A program made the translations under genes and the position numbers. The notes below the pieces were generated by a model. The model was not told the DNA's origin. It ran no database searches and saw only the letters and a list, made by a program, of their open reading frames with translations. This document shows, piece after piece, positions 25,982 through 34,320 of a stretch of 64,000 nt of DNA. The stretch is taken from assembly GCA_958427145.1 (NCBI GenBank), contig CAUAAZ010000010.1:1-64000 (forward strand). The letters run 5' to 3'. The stretch is from an uncultured Collinsella sp. GTDB taxonomy: Bacteria; Actinomycetota; Coriobacteriia; Coriobacteriales; Coriobacteriaceae. Position 1 is the first letter of the stretch, and every line of letters starts with the position of its first letter.

Positions 25982-27238
25982 CTAGGCGGACTTCTTCTTG
26001 CTGTCGGAGACCATCATGTAGACGGTGAGCACGACGGCGATGGCGGCGATCACAATGGCGCCGTAGAAGGACTGCTGGTAGGCGGCGCTGCCGGCCTCGG
26101 CGTGATACAGCACGGCGGTGATGGGCTGGCTGATCCAGGTGGAAGCGGCATAGCCCAAAAACATGATGCCGTAGTTGACACCGATGTTGCTGGTACCAAA
26201 GGCGCCACCGGTGAGCGGCGGGTAGATGACGAGCAGGGCGCCAAAGCTAAAGCCGAGCAGGGCGAGCGCAACAAAGAACATGGCCTGCGTAAAGCTCATC
26301 GACATGATGACGAGTGCGACGATGGTGACGACAAGGCTGATGAGCAGCGACTTATAGGCGCCGAGCTTGTCGATGATCTGGCCAAAGGACAGACGGCCAA
26401 CCAGGTTGGCGCAGGTGTTGACGGAGACCACCACACCGCCGAGGGCGACGGCCGCGGCGCTCGTGGGGTCGGCGAAGAGCTGGACGGCGGCGATGGAGGC
26501 AACCTTGCCCACGAGCAGGGTGCCCGCGGTGGCGGCAAAGGCGAAGGTGACGATGAGGACCCAGAAGCGCGGGGTCTTGACCATCTCGCCCGGGGTGAGG
26601 TCGCCGAAGGTGCCGGCATGCGCGCCGCCCTTGGGGGCCTCGAAGCCCTCGGGCAGCCAACCGGCCTCGGGGGCCTTCAGGAACAGGGCGGAGGCGGCGA
26701 TCATCACAAAGAAGATGACGCCGAGCGCCTTAAGGGCGCCAAAGATGCCCAGGCTCGGGATGAGCAGCGAGGCGAGCACTGGGGACAGCACGGCGGGGCC
26801 GGCGGTCGAAGCGGCCAGGGTGATGCCGGAGGCGAGGCCCTTCTTGTCGATGAACCACTTTTGGCCGGTGGTGAGCGCCGGGTTGTAGCCCAGGCCGTTG
26901 CCGACAGCGGCGACGAGCGAGAACCACAGGTAGAACTGCCACGGCTCGGTGACGGTGCCGGACATGAACCAGCCCAGGCCGTAGCACACGGCGGCGGCGA
27001 TCACGACGTTGCGCGGGCCGATCTTATCGGAGATGCGGCCGGCGAAGATACCCGTCACGGCCATGATGGTCTGAAAGACCGGGAAGGCCCAGGTAAGGGC
27101 GCTCGACCACTCGGGGTAGACGGCGAGCAGGTTCTTGCTCACGACGGAATACAGCGCGATGGAGCTGATGAAGAACATGGTGACGCACGCGGCGGAAAGC
27201 ACGACGGCGCGACCCTTGTTGGAGTTGGTGGAAGCCAT
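25982..27238 (-). CDS. MFS transporter, OFA (oxalate/formate antiporter-like) family
   Basis: 418 residues with about twelve membrane helices. GRISDKIGPRNVVIAAAV is the A-type MFS loop (G-x-x-x-D-x-x-G-R/P). SLVAAVGNGLGYNPALTTGQKWFIDKKGLASG matches the OFA family's helix 4-5 region, and RLSFGQIIDKLGAYKSLL repeats the loop in the second half. The central loop carries LTPGEMVKTPRFWVL, also usual in OFA carriers. Family members move small organic anions. It is the middle gene of the operon between the SDR and the Gfo/Idh/MocA oxidoreductase and likely imports their substrate. Confidence 0.8.
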   Translation of the reverse strand: MASTNSNKGRAVVLSAACVTMFFISSIALYSVVSKNLLAVYPEWSSALTWAFPVFQTIMAVTGIFAGRISDKIGPRNVVIAAAVCYGLGWFMSGTVTEPWQFYLWFSLVAAVGNGLGYNPALTTGQKWFIDKKGLASGITLAASTAGPAVLSPVLASLLIPSLGIFGALKALGVIFFVMIAASALFLKAPEAGWLPEGFEAPKGGAHAGTFGDLTPGEMVKTPRFWVLIVTFAFAATAGTLLVGKVASIAAVQLFADPTSAAAVALGGVVVSVNTCANLVGRLSFGQIIDKLGAYKSLLISLVVTIVALVIMSMSFTQAMFFVALALLGFSFGALLVIYPPLTGGAFGTSNIGVNYGIMFLGYAASTWISQPITAVLYHAEAGSAAYQQSFYGAIVIAAIAVVLTVYMMVSDSKKKSA

Positions 27239-27304
27239 TGGACTCTTTCTGATCGATACTGGGGAGGAGCGGGCGTGTCCGCGGGACCTCCCTGTCAGGT
27301 TGGT

Positions 27305-28186
27305 TTACTGGTCAGTCGGCTTGGCGACGCCGGACTCATCGGACCAGAGCTCGACACCCTTGTTCTTAAGGTAGTTGTCGGCATAGGCGCGACGGCCGCC
27401 GGGCTTGGCGGTGAGGTCGCCCATCATGTTGGAGAAGCCGCCGTCGACCTTGATGGCGTCGCCGGTGGTGAAGTCCGAGCGCGTGGACGCCAGGAACATG
27501 ACGGCGTTGGCGATATCGCTGACCTCGCCGATGCGGCGCGTGGCGATCAGACGGCTGCGGCTCTTTTCGACCTCGGGGTCGGCGTAGAAGTTGGCCGACA
27601 TCGGGGTCTTAACGAAGCAGGGTTCGACGCAGTTGGAGCGGACGCCGTAGGGGCCCCACTCGGCGGCGAGCATCTTGGACATCATGTTCACGCCGGCCTT
27701 GGTGGAGCTGTACACGCCCGAGAACGTCTCGGGGGAGTGGCTGGCGACGGTCGAGATGTGCACCAGGCGACCCTGGCCGGCCTTGATCATCTCGCGACCA
27801 AAGCGCTGCGAGGTGATGAAGTAACCGGTGAGGTTGACGTTGAGCACCTGCTCCCAGTCGCTCAACGGCAGGTCTTCCATGGCTGCGAAGCGCAGGATGC
27901 CGGCGGTGTTGACGAGAACGTCGACGCGGCCGAAGTTGGCGATGGTGGCATCGACGGCGGCCTGAACCTCGGCCTCGTCGGTGGCGTTCATCTTGTAGCC
28001 CTCGGCGTGGATGCCAAACTCGGCGGCGAGGTCGGCGGCTGCGGCCTTGACCTTTTCCTCGTCCAGGTCGAGCATGACGACGTTGGCGCCATTGCGGGCG
28101 AACTCGCGGCAGATCTCGGCGCCCATACCGCCGAGCGCGCCAGTCACGGCGCAGACATCGCCCTCGAGCTTAAGCCAATTGCTCAT
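27305..28186 (-). CDS. Short-chain dehydrogenase/reductase (SDR)
   Basis: 293 residues, classical SDR. TGALGGMGAEICREFA is the TGxxxGxG cofactor loop; VVMLDLDEEKV ends strand 2 with Asp, suggesting NAD(H); LVNTAGILRF matches NNAG. The catalytic set is Ser in HISTVASHS and Tyr-x-x-x-Lys in GVYSSTKAGVNMMSKML. The tail (GGRRAYADNYLKNKGVELW) is about 35 residues longer than usual. First gene of the operon facing LysR. Gut relatives act on sugar acids, polyols or steroids; the sequence does not decide between them. Confidence 0.85.
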   Translation of the reverse strand: MSNWLKLEGDVCAVTGALGGMGAEICREFARNGANVVMLDLDEEKVKAAAADLAAEFGIHAEGYKMNATDEAEVQAAVDATIANFGRVDVLVNTAGILRFAAMEDLPLSDWEQVLNVNLTGYFITSQRFGREMIKAGQGRLVHISTVASHSPETFSGVYSSTKAGVNMMSKMLAAEWGPYGVRSNCVEPCFVKTPMSANFYADPEVEKSRSRLIATRRIGEVSDIANAVMFLASTRSDFTTGDAIKVDGGFSNMMGDLTAKPGGRRAYADNYLKNKGVELWSDESGVAKPTDQ

Positions 28187-28305
28187 AGGAACTTCCCTTC
28201 TTGTGCCTCCCGGTGGGTCGCTCCCATTAACCGACCCACGTGGTTTTCGCTGGTTATCGTATGCTTTGCATTTGCGCAGGTGAATTGCATATTTGTTAGA
28301 ATGGC

Positions 28306-28322
28306 GTTAACCGTAGGTTTAC
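28306..28322. promoter_or_regulatory. Possible LysR-type operator
   Basis: GTTAACC-GTA-GGTTTAC, a dyad with seven-base arms and one mismatch, in the 232-base region between the divergent SDR and LysR genes. Position and symmetry fit a LysR-family binding site; the T-N11-A rule is met only loosely. Confidence 0.45.
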
Positions 28323-28418
28323 GCTGTGTGATGCAGTTTTTTCTCAATTGAGCGCGTGACCTGCCAAAACGACCCCTTCGGCAGTTCATTGCCATGCGTC
28401 TGGAAACGGGAGATTGAC

Positions 28419-29297
28419 GTGTACGATCGACGACTCGAGGCCATATCGGCCGCCGCGGAGCTGGGAAGCTTCTCACGTGCGGCGGCAAAATTGCGCGTGT
28501 CGACCCCGGCGCTCGTCAAGCAGGTGTCGGGCTTCGAGGCCGAGTTCGGCATCACACTGTTTGAACGCTCGCACTCAGGCGTCAAGGTGACGCCGGCCGG
28601 CGCGCTGCTGGTGGACGACGCGCGCTCGATCATGCGGCAGTCCGAGGACGCGCTGCGCCGCGCCCGACGCGCGGCGGGCGATGGCGGTGCCGTGCGCCTG
28701 GGCGTGTCGATGATGTGCCCGGGGCGCCAAACGCTGTCGATGTGGTCGAGCATCCACGATCTGGAACCGTCGCTTCGATTTGAGATCGTGCCGGTAAGCG
28801 ACCTCTACGACGAACGCGAATCCGTCATGCGCAGCCTCGGTCGCGAGGTGGATGTGGTGCAGTCGAGTTTTTCGACCCCGCGCTGGGGTGACGCCTGCCA
28901 AAAGCTCCGCATCGTCAACGTACCGTTTTATATCGACCTGCCGCGCACGAGCCCGCTGGCGCGCAAGACACGCATTACGGTTGCCGACCTGGAGGGTATG
29001 CGTCTGCGCGTACTGCGCCACGGCAACGACGCCATGGACAGCCTGCGCATCGACCTTTTGGCCGACGGCGGCGTGGACGTGATCGATGTGGATAGCTTCG
29101 ACTTTGCGCTCTTTAACGAAGCCGAGGAAAAGGGCGACGCGGTGCTCACCTGCGGCGCATGGTCGGGGGTGCACCCGGCCTTTGTGGGCGTACCGTTCCT
29201 GTGCGGGCGAGAGGTGCCGGTCTTTTTGCACTACCCGCTCGAGCCAACCCTCCAAGTCCAGAAATTCGTCAACGCCATGGCCCAACTCCTCAACTAG
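28419..29297 (+). CDS. LysR-family transcriptional regulator
   Basis: 292 residues. Start taken as GTG 28419, which has ACGGGAG (28406-28412) and gives the usual LysR N-terminus VYDRRLEAISAAAELGSFSR; the ATG at 28356 adds 21 unrelated residues. The winged helix-turn-helix covers about 3-62 (AAAKLRVSTPALVKQVSGFE), then the linker helix and a periplasmic-binding-protein-like effector domain (about 90-290). Transcribed away from the SDR-MFS-Gfo operon, so it probably controls that operon with the operon's substrate as inducer (inference from gene arrangement). Confidence 0.85.
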   Translation: MYDRRLEAISAAAELGSFSRAAAKLRVSTPALVKQVSGFEAEFGITLFERSHSGVKVTPAGALLVDDARSIMRQSEDALRRARRAAGDGGAVRLGVSMMCPGRQTLSMWSSIHDLEPSLRFEIVPVSDLYDERESVMRSLGREVDVVQSSFSTPRWGDACQKLRIVNVPFYIDLPRTSPLARKTRITVADLEGMRLRVLRHGNDAMDSLRIDLLADGGVDVIDVDSFDFALFNEAEEKGDAVLTCGAWSGVHPAFVGVPFLCGREVPVFLHYPLEPTLQVQKFVNAMAQLLN

Positions 29298-29345
29298 CTC
29301 ATCTGGGACGGGACTTTTTGACTACTTTTGCCGCCCTTACAAAAC

Positions 29346-29385
29346 GAGGCCCTGGCCAAACGGCCAGGGCCTCACCAACTTTTAT
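29346..29385 (+). terminator. Terminator after the LysR gene
   Basis: GAGGCCCTGGCC (29346-29357), short loop, GGCCAGGGCCTC (29362-29373), perfect 12-bp stem, then ACCAACTTTTATT. Confidence 0.8.
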
Positions 29386-29415
29386 TCTGTTTTAATGACG
29401 GGTTGATTGCGCGCA

Positions 29416-29521
29416 GGAGGTCTCCCAGGCGGGCCGGGGTGTAACTTCCGCGCGCAGTTTCGCAGCGAAGCGAGAATGTTTGAGCACGGAGGTTACACCC
29501 CGGCCCGCCTGGGAGACCTCC
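29416..29521. repeat. Long perfect inverted repeat between converging genes, possible family A copy 3
   Basis: Perfect 30-bp arms (29416-29445 and 29492-29521) around 46 bases that contain TTCGCAGCGAA. The arm shares a CTCCC-x-GGCGGGC pattern with the arm at 8593, and the inside ends with GAGCACGGAG, like GAGCAGGGAA in the element at 9065-9197. Membership in that family is weaker than for the first two copies. Confidence 0.8.
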
Positions 29522-29536
29522 GTGGAACAAACCTAC

Positions 29537-31456
29537 CTACTCCAGCTCAAACGCTCCGGTATAGAGCTGGTAGTAATATCCGCGCTTGGCGATCAGCTCG
29601 TCGTGGTTGCCGCGCTCGATAATGCGGCCGTGGTCCAGGCAGATGATCGCGTCGGAGTTGCGCACGGTGGACAGGCGGTGTGCGATGACAAACGTCGTGC
29701 GGCCCTCCATGAGCTTGTCCATGCCCGCTTGCACGATGGCCTCGGTGCGAGTGTCGATGGAGCTCGTGGCCTCGTCCAGGATCATTGCCGGCGGATCGGC
29801 GACGGCAGCGCGTGCGATCGAAATCAGCTGGCGCTGGCCCTGCGACAGCTGCGCGCCGTTGCCGGTGAGCATGGTGTCATAGCCGTCGGGCAGGCGGGTG
29901 ATAAAGTCGTCCGCACCCGCGAGCTTGGCCGCCGCGATGCACTCCTCGTCGGTGGCGTCCAGGTTGCCGTAGCGGATGTTATCCATCACGGTGCCGGTGA
30001 ACAGGTTCACGTCCTGCAGCACCACGCCCAGCGAGCGGCGCAGATCGGCCTTGCGGATCTTGTTGACGTTGATGCCGTCGTAGCGGATCTTGCCGTCGGC
30101 GATGTCATAGAAGCGGTTGATGAGGTTGGTGATGGTCGTCTTGCCGGCACCGGTGGCGCCGACAAACGCGACCTTCTGGCCCGGCTTGGCAAACACGGAC
30201 ACGCCGTGCAGCACCTCGTGGTCGGGCGTGTAGCCAAAGTCGACGTTGTCCATGACCAGGTCGCCGCGCAGCGGTACGTACTCGATCTCGCCGGTTGCGC
30301 GGTGCGGATGTTTCCACGCCCACATGCCGGTGTGGTGGTCGGCCTCCTCGAGCTGCCAGGTGTCGGGGTTCACCTGAGCGTTGACGAGCGTCACATAGCC
30401 TTCGTCGGCTTCGGGCTCCTCGTCGATGAGCTCAAAGATACGGTCGGCGCCGGCGAGGCCCATGACTACGGCGTTGATCTGCTGCGAGATCTGGCCGATC
30501 TGTCCGCAGAACTGCTTGGTCATGTTGAGGAACGGCACCACGACGGCGATGGACAGCGCCATGCCCGAGATGCTCAGGTTGGGCACGCCCAGCGCCAGGA
30601 AAATGCCGCCTGCCAGTGCGACCAGCACGTAGAGCAGGTTTCCCAGGTTCATAAGGATGGGCATGAGGATGTTGGCGTACATGTTGGCCTTCTGCGAGAC
30701 CTCGAAGAGCTTTTCGTTGCGCTCGTCAAAATCGGCCTCGGCGGCAGACTCGTGGCAGAATGCCTTGACGACCTTCTGGCCGTTCATGACTTCCTCGATA
30801 TGGCCCTCGACAACGCCGAGCTCGGTCTGCTGCGCAATAAAGAAGCGCGCGGAGTTGGAGCCGAGCAGCTTGGTCATAAAGGTCATAAAGGCGACGCCTG
30901 CCACAATGACCAGGCACATCCAAACGCTGTAGTACAGCATGATAAAGAACACCGTGACGATGACGATGGTCGTCATGAGCAGGTTGGGCAGCGACTGGCT
31001 GATCATCTGGCGCAGCGTGTCGATGTCATTGGTGTAGTGGCTCATGATGTCGCCGCGCTGGTGCGTGTCGAAGTAGCGGATCGGCAGGTCCTGCATGCGG
31101 TTGAACATCTTCTCGCGCAACTTCTCCAGCGAGCCCTGCGTGACGATGGCCATGGCGCGGTTCCAGAAGAGCGAGGACAGGATGCCGATGCCGTAGATGC
31201 AGGCGAGGGTGGTCACGAGCTGTGCGATCTTGGGCTGCGCGGCTCCCCAATCGCCCGACTGCCACGATTCGCTAATAATCTGCAGGGCGCTCTGAAGGAA
31301 GGTCGCGCCGATGGAGTTGATGATGGCGCAGAGCACCACGCCGACGACGACGAGGGGCAAAAGCACGGGGTAGAAGCCAAAGAGCGTCTTGATGAGGCGC
31401 GACATGGTGCCACCCTTGCGGTTGAGCGCGCGCTCGGCGGTCGTTGCCTTACTCAT
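29537..31456 (-). CDS. ABC exporter half-transporter with complete catalytic site (heterodimer subunit B)
   Basis: 639 residues. ATG 31456 has GGAGG upstream; the frame is open further but without a site. Six membrane helices (about 30-340) then an ATPase: Walker A GATGAGKTT, Q-loop VVLQDVNLF, signature LSQGQRQL, Walker B MILDEATSSID with catalytic Glu, and H-loop VIAHRLS. The signature is LSQGQ, not LSGGQ. Together with the partner's altered Walker B this is the pattern of asymmetric heterodimeric exporters such as TM287/288. Export of drugs or lipids is likely. Its start overlaps the partner gene by eight bases. Confidence 0.9.
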   Translation of the reverse strand: MSKATTAERALNRKGGTMSRLIKTLFGFYPVLLPLVVVGVVLCAIINSIGATFLQSALQIISESWQSGDWGAAQPKIAQLVTTLACIYGIGILSSLFWNRAMAIVTQGSLEKLREKMFNRMQDLPIRYFDTHQRGDIMSHYTNDIDTLRQMISQSLPNLLMTTIVIVTVFFIMLYYSVWMCLVIVAGVAFMTFMTKLLGSNSARFFIAQQTELGVVEGHIEEVMNGQKVVKAFCHESAAEADFDERNEKLFEVSQKANMYANILMPILMNLGNLLYVLVALAGGIFLALGVPNLSISGMALSIAVVVPFLNMTKQFCGQIGQISQQINAVVMGLAGADRIFELIDEEPEADEGYVTLVNAQVNPDTWQLEEADHHTGMWAWKHPHRATGEIEYVPLRGDLVMDNVDFGYTPDHEVLHGVSVFAKPGQKVAFVGATGAGKTTITNLINRFYDIADGKIRYDGINVNKIRKADLRRSLGVVLQDVNLFTGTVMDNIRYGNLDATDEECIAAAKLAGADDFITRLPDGYDTMLTGNGAQLSQGQRQLISIARAAVADPPAMILDEATSSIDTRTEAIVQAGMDKLMEGRTTFVIAHRLSTVRNSDAIICLDHGRIIERGNHDELIAKRGYYYQLYTGAFELE

Positions 31457-33263
31457 GTGCCTCGCCTCCTTCCTGGGTCTGAGCTTGTGTTGCGGATGCC
31501 TCGGTGTCGGCTTCGACGGCCTCTTCGCCCTCGGCAGACATCTTGTTCTGCGAGGTAAAGGTCTCGCGGTAGATCTCGCTCGTCTTGAGCAGCTCATCGT
31601 GGTTGCCGATCTGCGCGATGCGGCCGCCCTCCATGACGATGATGCGGTCTGCATCCTGCACGGAGCTAATGCGCTGGGCGATGATGAGCTTGGTCGTGTT
31701 GGGCAGATAGCTTGCCAGCCCTGCGCGGATCTTGGCGTCGGTCTTGGTGTCGACGGCGCTGGTGGAGTCGTCCAGGATCAAGATCTTGGGGCGACGCAGC
31801 AGGGCACGCGCAATGCACAGGCGCTGCTTCTGACCGCCCGAGACATTGGAGCCGCCCTGCTCGATCCAGGTGTCATAGCCCTTGGGGAAGCCATCGACAA
31901 ACTCGTCGGCGCAGGCCAGATGTGCCGCCTCGCGGACCTCTTCGTCGGTGGCGTTCGGGTCGCCCCAACGCAGGTTCTCGGCAATCGTGCCGCTAAACAG
32001 CACGTTTTTCTGCAATACCATGGCCACTTGGTGGCGCAGAGCGTCCAAGTCGTAGTCGCGCACATCCACGCCGCCCACGCGCACGGTGCCCTCGGTGGCG
32101 TCGTACAGGCGGGCGATGAGGTTTACAAGCGTGGACTTGGCCGAGCCGGTGCCGCCGATGATGCCGATGGTCTCGCCGCTCTTAATGCGCAGGTCGATAT
32201 CGTCGAGCGCCTGGCGCTTCGCATGCGCGGAATACTTAAAGCTCACGTGGTCAAAGTCGATGGAGCCATCGGCGACCTCGAGCACGGGCTCGGCGGGATC
32301 GGCGATCGTGGGCTCGGCGGCCAGCACCTCGGTGATGCGGTGCGCCGATTCGTCGGCCATGGTCACCATGACAAAGATCATCGACAGCTGCATCAGACTC
32401 ATGAGGATCTGGAAGCCATAGGTAAAGATCGAGGAGAGCTGGCCCACGTCGAACAGCGTACCCTGGCTCGTGATAATGAGCTTGGAGCCCAGGTAGATGA
32501 TGACGACAAACGCGCCGTTGACGCAGATGTTCATCATGGGGTTGTTAAAGGCGAGCAGCTTCTCGGCGCGGGTGAAGTCCATCTGGACGTCGCGCGCGGC
32601 GGTCGCGAACTTCTCCTTCTCAAAGTCTTCGCGCACGTAGCTCTTAACCACGCGCATGCCGGTGACGTTTTCCTCGACGGACTCGTTAAGGGCGTCGTAC
32701 TTGTGGAACACGCGCGAGAAGATGGGACGCACCTTAAAGATGATAAAGAACAGCCCAAAGCCCAGCAGCGGAATGATGGCCAGGTAGACCATGGCGACGC
32801 TGCCGCCCATGATAAATGCCATGGTAAAGGCGAAGATCAATACCAGCGGCGCGCGCACGGCGATACGGATGATCATCATAAAGGCCTGCTGCACGTTGTT
32901 GATATCGGTGGTCAGGCGCGTGACGAGCGAGGAGCTCGAGAACTCATCGATGTTGGCAAAGCTGAACGTCTGGATCTTGTAGAACAGGTCGTGACGCAGG
33001 TTCTTAGCGAAGCCGCAACTCGCATGGCTGCAGGTGACGCCGGCAGCGGCGCCAAAAGCAAGCGACGTCAGCGCGATGAGCACCAAAAAGCCCGCGGTGG
33101 GAAGCATCTCGGCTACGGTGGTGCCATCTTTGATGGCGTCGATCAGGTTGGCGGTGATAAATGGAATCAGCATCTCGCAGAGCACCTCGCCAAGCACGAG
33201 CAACGGCGTGGCAACGGTGACTTTTATATAGTCGCGGATGCTGCCCATGAGGGTTTTAATCAT
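31449..33263 (-). CDS. ABC exporter half-transporter with degenerate catalytic site (heterodimer subunit A)
   Basis: 604 residues: six membrane helices (about 15-310) and an ATPase domain. Walker A reads GGTGSAKST, with Ala in place of the third Gly; signature NVSGGQKQR is intact; Walker B is LILDDSTSAVD, with Asp where the catalytic Glu belongs; the switch region reads IIAQRISS, with Gln instead of His. These changes mark the non-hydrolysing site of a heterodimeric exporter whose partner follows at 29537-31456. A Gln/Glu-rich tail ends the protein. It overlaps the MarR gene by eight bases, so the three genes form one translationally coupled operon. Confidence 0.9.
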   Translation of the reverse strand: MIKTLMGSIRDYIKVTVATPLLVLGEVLCEMLIPFITANLIDAIKDGTTVAEMLPTAGFLVLIALTSLAFGAAAGVTCSHASCGFAKNLRHDLFYKIQTFSFANIDEFSSSSLVTRLTTDINNVQQAFMMIIRIAVRAPLVLIFAFTMAFIMGGSVAMVYLAIIPLLGFGLFFIIFKVRPIFSRVFHKYDALNESVEENVTGMRVVKSYVREDFEKEKFATAARDVQMDFTRAEKLLAFNNPMMNICVNGAFVVIIYLGSKLIITSQGTLFDVGQLSSIFTYGFQILMSLMQLSMIFVMVTMADESAHRITEVLAAEPTIADPAEPVLEVADGSIDFDHVSFKYSAHAKRQALDDIDLRIKSGETIGIIGGTGSAKSTLVNLIARLYDATEGTVRVGGVDVRDYDLDALRHQVAMVLQKNVLFSGTIAENLRWGDPNATDEEVREAAHLACADEFVDGFPKGYDTWIEQGGSNVSGGQKQRLCIARALLRRPKILILDDSTSAVDTKTDAKIRAGLASYLPNTTKLIIAQRISSVQDADRIIVMEGGRIAQIGNHDELLKTSEIYRETFTSQNKMSAEGEEAVEADTEASATQAQTQEGGEAHE

Positions 33264-33762
33264 CCAGTTCCTCCCAGGTTACACGGATTTTCTCGAGCAT
33301 TTCGGCGAGCTGCTCGCGCTCGTCGTGGGTGAGGGCACCAAAGGCCTGCTCTCTAAAGCGAATGCGGGCTGCCTGGTCGATGCGGGCGTTTTCCCGGCCG
33401 GTTTCGGTCAGGCGAATGGTGAGCTGCCGTCGATCCTTGGGGTTACGGCTGCGCTCGATGAGGCCGTTGAGCTCGAGTTTGGACAGGATCTCGGAAAGCG
33501 ACCCCGGCTTGAGGTCAAAGTGCATGCCGAGTTCCTGCTGCGACATCTCGCCGCCGGGTTGCTTGGCCAGCAGGCAGATGATGGGCGCCTTGCCGGACAC
33601 GCCTCCGCCATGAAAATGCATGTAATGGCCGCAAAAGCCCAGGCCATTGAGGATGCGCTTGGCAAGCTTGTCTTCTGAGCTAACCGCTTCGGGTGCATCC
33701 GCCGGCTGTGACGGGTCGCCGCCGCGCTCGTGCGAACAAAGGTTAAGAGGTTCATCGCACAT
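33256..33762 (-). CDS. MarR-family repressor of the ABC exporter operon
   Basis: 168 residues; ATG 33762, with AAAGGAG about twelve bases upstream. A short N-terminal extension with Cys/His/Pro residues precedes the winged helix: APIICLLAKQPGGEMSQQELGMHFDLKPGSLSEILSKLELNGLIERSRNP, followed by the wing DRRQLTIRLTETG. This is the MarR pattern. It is the first gene of the exporter operon and overlaps the next gene by eight bases, so it most likely represses its own operon until a toxic compound binds. Palindromes upstream (33811-33825) are a likely binding site. Confidence 0.85.
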   Translation of the reverse strand: MCDEPLNLCSHERGGDPSQPADAPEAVSSEDKLAKRILNGLGFCGHYMHFHGGGVSGKAPIICLLAKQPGGEMSQQELGMHFDLKPGSLSEILSKLELNGLIERSRNPKDRRQLTIRLTETGRENARIDQAARIRFREQAFGALTHDEREQLAEMLEKIRVTWEELDD

Positions 33763-33786
33763 GAATTAGTGTTGCTCCTTTCTTTA

Positions 33787-33825
33787 GTTAGGTAGTGGAA
33801 TTGTTTTGTGCCTAACCAATTTAGG
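33787..33825. promoter_or_regulatory. Probable MarR operator
   Basis: CCTAA-CCAAT-TTAGG (33811-33825) is a 15-bp dyad about 50 bases before the MarR start, and GTTAGG (33787-33792) forms a second half-site pair with CCTAAC (33811-33816). Spacing and symmetry suit MarR proteins. Confidence 0.5.
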
Positions 33826-33871
33826 AGCGCATAGATTGATTGTCAAGGTACCAAACTTATTATGTTCAAGC

Positions 33872-33981
33872 GGCACTTAGGGACGTTCCTTATGTGCCGG
33901 CACTTGGGGACACTCCTTGTGCTGATAGTCGTTGGGGACGTTCTTGTTTGCCTAGTCATTTAAGAACGTCCCCAACGACTA
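33872..33981. repeat. Cluster of REP-like palindromes with GGGGAC core
   Basis: Three units: GGCAC...GTGCC around AGGGACGTTCCTT (33872-33898); a second of the same kind at 33898-33923; and a perfect 19-bp pair AGTCGTTGGGGACGTTCTT (33927-33945) with 33962-33980. The 31 bases 33951-33981, read backward, match 49613-49643 at all but one position. A partial copy stands at 43599-43613. Such GGGGAC palindromes resemble REP sequences moved by RAYT transposases; no such transposase is in this window. Confidence 0.7.
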
Positions 33982-33986
33982 ACTTA

Positions 33987-34138
33987 AAAACTATGCCGGA
34001 TTACGGGGCTGAACGACGGATTGCCGACCATGCCGAAATTGGTAAAAAGAAAACCGCAGGTAGAAGGCTCGCTATGATTTGAAAATAGGGGGTGTGGTTG
34101 GCTCATTCAGGTTCAGCCCCGTAATCCGGCATAGTTTT
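33987..34138 (+). repeat. Nested inverted-repeat element, family D copy 2, upstream of the pyridoxal-type kinase gene
   Basis: Perfect 28-bp arms (33987-34014 and 34111-34138) around 96 bases. The inside carries ACCATGCC (34027-34034) and AAAACCGCAGGTAGA (34050-34064), shared with the element upstream of tex (24555-24692, minus strand). Arms are unrelated in sequence but perfectly self-complementary in each copy. The right arm ends 182 bases before the kinase start; 34139-34320 shows no other structure apart from the ribosome-binding site. Confidence 0.8.
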
Positions 34139-34320
34139 GAAATGGCACTGAATAAGTGGCGGCAAATGAGCCGCAATGAAGCAAGCTAGCCCCTCGTTTC
34201 CGAAACCTTTCCGCAACAATTTGCCCTTCGTGCCGCTCGACTCCGCTCACAACGTCCCCTGCGTTACACTTAGTCGCACTGTGGCGCTGCCGCGCCGCGC
34301 CCGAACCAAGGGAGACACTC

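Noticed and set aside
25931..28351. Open frame of 806 codons on the plus strand
   Set aside because: Antisense to the MFS and SDR genes, with Gly/His/Asp-rich low-complexity translation; crosses several genes and promoters.
29480..33332. Two open frames of about 650-690 codons on the plus strand
   Set aside because: Antisense to the two ABC exporter genes, whose Walker motifs and overlaps are clear.
24555..34138. Integron attC sites
   Set aside because: GTTTAAC-like ends appear in one copy only; no integrase, and arms are perfect without the extrahelical bases of attC.
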